Positions 7,270 to 11,208 of a stretch of DNA of 11,208 nucleotides are shown here, piece by piece. How positions within the stretch are numbered: position 1 is the stretch's first letter; every line of letters starts with the position of its first letter. A program made the position numbers and the translations under genes. The notes beneath the pieces are model-generated. The model saw nothing but the letters and a program-made list of their open reading frames with translations. It did not search any database and was not told where the DNA came from. Origin of the DNA: an uncultured Sphingobium sp. (GTDB lineage: Bacteria > Pseudomonadota > Alphaproteobacteria > Sphingomonadales > Sphingomonadaceae); contig CAJYHD010000694.1 in the NCBI GenBank assembly GCA_913773715.1, positions 1-11,208 of the forward strand, written 5' to 3'.

Positions 7270-8142
7270 ATGAAGATCGTCGGTGTCGTCGGCGCAGGCC
7301 AGATGGGAAGCGGTATCGCGCAGATCGCCGCACAATCGGGTTTGCGTGTGTTGCTTTCGGATATTTCGCTCGATGCCGCGAAAAAGGGCAAGTCTGGCAT
7401 AGTCAAACAGCTGGATCGCGCGGTCGAGAAGGGAAAGCTTGATCAGGCTGGGCGAGACGCTGCGGTTGGCCTGATCGATCCCGTCGCCGATCTTTCGCCA
7501 ATGGCAGAGGCCGACCTCATCATCGAAGCGGCGACCGAGCGCGAAGATGTGAAACGGAAAATCTTCGCAGGCATCGGCGAAGTGTTCTCGCCGAACGCGA
7601 TCCTCGCATCCAATACATCCTCGATCTCCATCACGCGGCTAGCGCAGGCCGCGCCCGATCCCGCTCGCTTCATCGGCATGCACTTCTTCAACCCCGTGCC
7701 GTTGATGCCGTTACTTGAGATCATTCGCGGGTTGGCGACGTCAGACGAGACGGTCGCGGCAGCGGAGGCCTTCGGACAGCAGGCGGGCAAGAAGACGATC
7801 ATCGCCGCCGATCGCCCCGGTTTCGTCGTCAACCGCATCTTGCTTCCTTTACTCAACGAAGCCTTCTTCGCGGTCGGCGAGCGGCTGGCGTCGATCCCGG
7901 ACATCGATGCAGGCGTGAAACTGGGCCTTGGCCACCCCATGGGTCCATTGACGCTGGCCGATCTGGTCGGCCTCGACACGGTGCTGGAAATTCTGCGCAT
8001 CTTCCAGGCAGATTTCGGCGATCCGAAATATCGTCCCGCGCCTATTCTGCTGAAGCTCGTCGAGGCTGGCTGGCTCGGCCGCAAGACGGGCAGGGGCTTT
8101 TACGACTATTCCGGGGACGAACCGGTGCCTGTCACCTTCTAA
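7270..8142 (+). CDS. 3-hydroxybutyryl-CoA dehydrogenase (3-hydroxyacyl-CoA dehydrogenase family)
   Basis: This soluble enzyme (290 aa) oxidises (S)-3-hydroxybutyryl-CoA to acetoacetyl-CoA with NAD(P)+, in short-chain beta-oxidation and butanoate/PHB-linked metabolism. The Rossmann NAD-binding motif [10 protein letters not shown] is at 8-17. SNTSSISIT (114-122) supplies Ser117, [19 protein letters not shown] (136-154) supplies His138 and Glu150, and DRPGFVVNR (181-189) supplies Asn188. The C-terminal dimerisation domain has [19 protein letters not shown] (219-237) and [11 protein letters not shown] (270-280). All expected catalytic residues are present and the length is normal for the HbdA/PaaH-type single-domain enzyme. 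ATG 7270 is chosen because GGGAAGGA (7257-7264) lies 5 nt upstream. ATG 7264 would add two residues but abuts the same site. The gene converges with the fadE-like gene. Confidence 0.93.
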   Translation: MKIVGVVGAGQMGSGIAQIAAQSGLRVLLSDISLDAAKKGKSGIVKQLDRAVEKGKLDQAGRDAAVGLIDPVADLSPMAEADLIIEAATEREDVKRKIFAGIGEVFSPNAILASNTSSISITRLAQAAPDPARFIGMHFFNPVPLMPLLEIIRGLATSDETVAAAEAFGQQAGKKTIIAADRPGFVVNRILLPLLNEAFFAVGERLASIPDIDAGVKLGLGHPMGPLTLADLVGLDTVLEILRIFQADFGDPKYRPAPILLKLVEAGWLGRKTGRGFYDYSGDEPVPVTF

Positions 8143-8143
8143 A

Positions 8144-8167
8144 GGCACGCTCCGCGAGGAGCGTACC
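8144..8167. terminator. Hairpin between convergent genes, possible bidirectional terminator
   Basis: ACGCTCC (8147-8153) and GGAGCGT (8158-8164) form a perfect 7-bp stem around a GCGA loop. Two more G-C pairs extend it beyond one mismatch. It occupies most of the 33-bp gap between two convergent stop codons, where a shared terminator would be expected. There is no long T-run on either side, so the call is tentative. Confidence 0.5.
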
Positions 8168-8175
8168 GCAGTGAT

Positions 8176-10416
8176 TCATTCCGCTGCGTCAGCAAGGGAT
8201 GGCTTTGCGACAGACCCGATTTCGTCGGGCGGAAAGTCATCGACTGCGATGACATCCGCGACCGCCTCGTCGGCTGACCGAAGTTGCGCCAGTTCCGCGT
8301 CATCGATCAGGCCGCGCTCATGCGCGATTTTCCAGTCCTTAACTCGTGCCTTGCGCAAGCGATCGTGGATCGGCTGAGTGTCGACCATCAGGCGGAACGC
8401 TTCGGTCAGTTTCGCGACCGGCTCGTTGGGGCCACCGATGAAGACATTGTCGATCAATCTCTCGCGAGCGGCGCAGGGTTCGGTAACGATCTCTGCGCAT
8501 TGACGGATAATGCGATCGGACGGACCATGCCGCCGCCGCCCGTAAGGCAGGATGAATAGTCGCAGCATCCATCCCACGGGTCGCGCAGGGAAATTCGCGA
8601 TGATCTCGACGAAACGCTGTTCGATCGTCGCGAAACCGCTTTCCATGCACCAGGCGAGGAGAGGGAAGTCCTCATCCTGTCGTCCCTCATCCTCCCAACG
8701 CATGAGGGCGCCTGACAGAAGATAGAGTTCGGACAATATGTCGCCGAGCCGCGCCGACAACAGCTCGCGACGCTTCAATTCACCTCCCAGTGTCAGGAAG
8801 GCAATGTCGGAGGTAAAGGCAAAAGCGGCGGCATAGCGGCCCATTTGCCGATAGAAGCGGGTCGCTCGGCCAGCGTCGGGGGCAGGCGCAAACAGGCCGC
8901 CCGTCCATCCGCGTGCAAAGGCGCGAATCGCTGTCTTGAGCGCATGACCGACATGCTTCCACAGCACCGCGTCGAACTGAGCCAGCGCCTGTCCGCGTTC
9001 ATCGACGCCAACGGCGCGGATTTCATCGAGCAGATAGGGATGCGACCGGATTGCGCCTTGCCCGAACACCATCAGGCTGCGCGTGAGGATGTTCGCGCCT
9101 TCCACCGTGATGCCGACAGGGATGGCGCGATAATGGTTGCCGATATAGTTGTTCGGCCCCTCGATCACTGCCTTGCCGCCATGCACGTCCATCGCATCGT
9201 TGATGACCGTGCGCATCCGTTCGGTTGCATGCAGCTTCATGATCGAAGCGATGACGGCAGGATGATGGCCGGCATCGAGGCCCGCACAGGTCAACCCCCG
9301 CGCGCCGTCGAGCAGATAAGCATTACCGGCGATGCGTGCGACCCGCTCCTGTATGCCTTCGAATTTGCCGATGGGCAGATTGAATTGAGACCGGATGCGC
9401 GCATAGGCGCCGGTCGTATGCGCGGCAAAGGCACCTGCGGCTGCCGAGAGCGAGGGGAGGGAGATGCCACGTCCCGCCGCAAGCGCGCTCATCAGCATCT
9501 GCCAACCCTGTCCGGCGCGCTCCGGTCCGCCGATAATGTTGTCGAGCGGCACGAAGACATCATGTCCCTCGTTTGGACCATTCTGGAAGCTCTGCATCGA
9601 CGGGATGTGCCGCCGCCCGATTTCGACGCCGGGAAGATCCGTCGGCACGAGCGCGAGCGTGATGCCCAAATCTTCCTTCTCGCCGAGCAGTGCATCGGGA
9701 TCGCGCAGCTTGAATGCGAGTCCCAGGATCGTTGCGACAGGCCCTAGCGTGATGTAGCGCTTGTGCCAGTTGAGGCGGATGCCGACGGCTTCCTCGCCCT
9801 GCCACTCGCCCTTGCAGACGACGCCTTCATCGACCATCGCCGCGGCATCAGAGCCTGCCTCCGCACTGGTCAGCCCGAAAGCGGGTATCTCGCGCCCATC
9901 TGCGAGGCGGGGTAACCAATAGTCTTGCTGATCCTTCGTGCCGAAGCGGATCATCAGTTCGCCCGGACCCAGCGAATTGGGAACCATCGCCGTGACCGCG
10001 GTGGGAACCGAGCGGGTCGCGATCTTTCGTACGATCTCGCTATGCGCGAAGTTCGAGAAACCGAGGCCGCCAAACTCCATGGGAATGATGATCCCGAAGA
10101 ATTTTTCCCGCTTTAGATACTCCCACACCTCTGGCGACAGATCGTGCGTTTCCCACGTCATTCGCCAGTCGTCGATCATGCCGCAAAGCGTTTCGACCGG
10201 CCCATCGAGGAATGCCTGCTCCTCCTGCGTCAACTTGGCCGGCGGTACGGCCAGCAAGACATCCCAGTCCGGGTTGCCGGTGAACAGCGCTGCGTCCCAC
10301 CATGTGTCACCCGCGTCGATCGCCTCGTTCTCCGTAGCGGAAAGGCGCGGCATGGCGGATTGAACGAGTGACAGGACGGGACGGGTCAGCAATTCGCGAC
10401 GGGCGGTGGCAAGCAT
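8176..10416 (-). CDS. fadE: FadE-type acyl-CoA dehydrogenase
   Basis: This enzyme (746 aa) catalyses the first step of beta-oxidation, FAD-dependent desaturation of acyl-CoA to trans-2-enoyl-CoA. It belongs to the large FadE (YafH) subfamily rather than the usual acyl-CoA dehydrogenases of about 380 aa. Visible signatures are AIDAGDTWWDAALF (32-45), LTQEEQAFLDGPVE (62-75), VPNSLGPGELM (145-155), FGLTSAEAGSDAAA (180-193), KRYITLGPVATILGLAFKL (219-237) and ITVEGANILTRSLMVFGQGA (436-455). Glu439 in VEGAN is the likely catalytic base. The C-terminal part from about 465 matches the FadE-specific domain (LKRRELLSARLGDILSELYL; IDDAELAQL). E. coli FadE is about 814 aa and starts with a hydrophobic membrane region; that part is absent here. 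ATG 10416 follows AGGA by 8 nt; an in-frame upstream start at 10533 would run into the neighbouring gene. Confidence 0.93.
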   Translation of the reverse strand: MLATARRELLTRPVLSLVQSAMPRLSATENEAIDAGDTWWDAALFTGNPDWDVLLAVPPAKLTQEEQAFLDGPVETLCGMIDDWRMTWETHDLSPEVWEYLKREKFFGIIIPMEFGGLGFSNFAHSEIVRKIATRSVPTAVTAMVPNSLGPGELMIRFGTKDQQDYWLPRLADGREIPAFGLTSAEAGSDAAAMVDEGVVCKGEWQGEEAVGIRLNWHKRYITLGPVATILGLAFKLRDPDALLGEKEDLGITLALVPTDLPGVEIGRRHIPSMQSFQNGPNEGHDVFVPLDNIIGGPERAGQGWQMLMSALAAGRGISLPSLSAAAGAFAAHTTGAYARIRSQFNLPIGKFEGIQERVARIAGNAYLLDGARGLTCAGLDAGHHPAVIASIMKLHATERMRTVINDAMDVHGGKAVIEGPNNYIGNHYRAIPVGITVEGANILTRSLMVFGQGAIRSHPYLLDEIRAVGVDERGQALAQFDAVLWKHVGHALKTAIRAFARGWTGGLFAPAPDAGRATRFYRQMGRYAAAFAFTSDIAFLTLGGELKRRELLSARLGDILSELYLLSGALMRWEDEGRQDEDFPLLAWCMESGFATIEQRFVEIIANFPARPVGWMLRLFILPYGRRRHGPSDRIIRQCAEIVTEPCAARERLIDNVFIGGPNEPVAKLTEAFRLMVDTQPIHDRLRKARVKDWKIAHERGLIDDAELAQLRSADEAVADVIAVDDFPPDEIGSVAKPSLADAAE

Positions 10417-10419
10417 TAT

Positions 10420-10457
10420 GACTTTCCTCTCTTTGCGCGATAAACGCAGGGAAAGTC
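10420..10457 (-). promoter_or_regulatory. Nested inverted repeat over the fadE ribosome binding site
   Basis: On the minus strand GACTTTCC (10457-10450) is an exact inverted repeat of GGAAAGTC (10427-10420). Inside lies a second exact pair, TGCG (10448-10445) with CGCA (10437-10434). In the mRNA this would fold into a hairpin whose 3' arm takes up part of the AGGA Shine-Dalgarno element and ends 3 nt before the fadE ATG. It sits in the 68-bp gap between the racemase-like gene and fadE. It could act as a translation-repressing leader, an mRNA processing stem, or a DNA operator. The pairing is seen; the role is inferred. Confidence 0.45.
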
Positions 10458-10484
10458 GTGATAATCCCGTCTTCGCCGGACAGG

Positions 10485-11174
10485 TCAGCCCAAAATGAAG
10501 GCGACGCCCGCACGCGCATGGATGCTGGTGCAATCGTAAATGGGCAGCACATTGGCTTTCACATCGACGATCCGCTCCAGTTCGGTATTGGCAAGGATCG
10601 CCGCCTGCACATCCTGCTTGGCGATATCGGTCAGTTCCGACTTCATGAAGCGCTCGGATTCCCGGCTGACCTTGCCGAGCGTCAGTTCGTCATAGACGAT
10701 GCGGTCGATCCGGTCCGCCAGCTTCATGTCCGCAGGCAGCAGCGAAACACCGTGCGATACGAGCCGCTGGCGATAGAATTTCTCGGTCATGACGTTGCGC
10801 GTACCGATCAGCGCCGCCTTCTCCACGCCATCCGCCTGCATCCTGTCGCCGACCACTTCGGCGATGTGGATGATCGGGATCCCAACCTGCGCCTGCACCT
10901 CGTCATAGACGCGGTGCATCGAATTTGCGCAAATGAGCAGGCTCCCCGCGCCCGCCTGCTCCAACCGCCGCGCCGACGCGATTAATATCTCCGCGGCATT
11001 ATTCCACTCCTCTGGTGTCGTGGAGCGGGCGATGGCGGAGAAGTCGAGGCTCTCGATCAACAGCGGCGCGCTATGCAGGCCACCCTTGGCGCGCTGCACG
11101 GCCTGATTGATGATCTCATAATAGCGGGCGGTGGACGTCCAGCTAAGACCGCCGATCAGACCGAGTGTGCGCAT
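10485..11174 (-). CDS. Aspartate/glutamate racemase family protein with altered catalytic residues
   Basis: This cytoplasmic protein (229 aa) has the two-domain Asp/Glu racemase fold of the YgeA/aspartate racemase group. MRTLGLIGGLSWTSTARYY (1-19) is the typical N-terminus of the family. AGSLLICANSMHRV (76-89) corresponds to the first active-site loop, AAILANTELE (191-200) to the second, and LPIYDCTSIHARAGVAF (210-226) to the C-terminal D-T-T-x-x-H-A motif. Active members carry Cys or Thr before N-T in the first loop and Cys in GCTE in the second. Here these are Ala83 and Asn196, so classic two-base racemisation looks unlikely; Cys82 and Cys215 are nearby cysteines. ATG 11174 begins the conserved MRTLGLIGG with a GGGA element upstream; a TTG at 11192 would add six residues. 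It lies 68 bp upstream of fadE on the same strand and may be cotranscribed. The substrate is unknown. Confidence 0.85.
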   Translation of the reverse strand: MRTLGLIGGLSWTSTARYYEIINQAVQRAKGGLHSAPLLIESLDFSAIARSTTPEEWNNAAEILIASARRLEQAGAGSLLICANSMHRVYDEVQAQVGIPIIHIAEVVGDRMQADGVEKAALIGTRNVMTEKFYRQRLVSHGVSLLPADMKLADRIDRIVYDELTLGKVSRESERFMKSELTDIAKQDVQAAILANTELERIVDVKANVLPIYDCTSIHARAGVAFILG

Positions 11175-11208
11175 TCCATATCCCGTTGCCAAAGAGGAGA
11201 GGGACGGC

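Noticed and set aside
8845..9747. 300-codon open frame on the + strand opposite fadE
   Set aside because: It is antisense to a clearly recognisable FadE. Its translation is rich in Arg/His/Asp with no known motif, typical of shadow frames in GC-rich DNA.
10417..10533. 39-residue N-terminal extension of fadE
   Set aside because: It would start inside the racemase-like gene and has no ribosome binding site. The residues are not FadE-like, and ATG 10416 has AGGA at good spacing.

Overview
The window is GC-rich (roughly 60% by eye) chromosomal DNA from an alphaproteobacterium, most likely a sphingomonad (Sphingomonas/Sphingobium/Novosphingobium type). This rests on the recognisable Caulobacter-style Cpa proteins, the DUF2147 protein and the FadE-type acyl-CoA dehydrogenase. 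Genus is an inference. No tRNA, rRNA, insertion sequence, CRISPR array or phage gene is visible.

Region 1 (1-6654, + strand) is a Tad/Flp (type IVc) pilus assembly operon. It reads: end of cpaA (prepilin peptidase), cpaB (periplasmic/outer-membrane accessory protein), cpaC (secretin), cpaD, cpaE (TadZ-like MinD-family localisation ATPase), tadB and tadC (inner-membrane platform proteins). Genes are packed with gaps of about 1-60 bp and share one direction, and a terminator-like hairpin follows tadC. The usual cpaF/tadA motor ATPase gene is not present between cpaE and tadB; only 59 bp lie there. Pilin, TadE/F/G and TadD genes are also not in the window. Together the visible products would form the outer-membrane channel, its accessory proteins, the polar localisation factor and the inner-membrane platform, with the motor supplied from elsewhere if the system works.

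Region 2 (6655-8142, + strand) has a small secreted DUF2147 protein behind its own possible promoter. It is followed by a 3-hydroxybutyryl-CoA dehydrogenase with a complete set of catalytic residues.

Region 3 (8176-11174, - strand) converges on region 2 across a 33-bp gap with a hairpin. It holds a large FadE-type acyl-CoA dehydrogenase and, upstream of it on the same strand, an aspartate/glutamate racemase family protein. The dehydrogenase and the hydroxybutyryl-CoA dehydrogenase both belong to fatty-acid beta-oxidation, although they lie on opposite strands.

The points most worth a second look are the missing cpaF, the racemase homologue in which both catalytic positions appear replaced (Ala83, Asn196), a nested inverted repeat that can pair with the fadE ribosome binding site, and a CpaD with no lipobox cysteine. 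No clearly new multi-gene system is visible; the region is mostly ordinary core and pilus genes.
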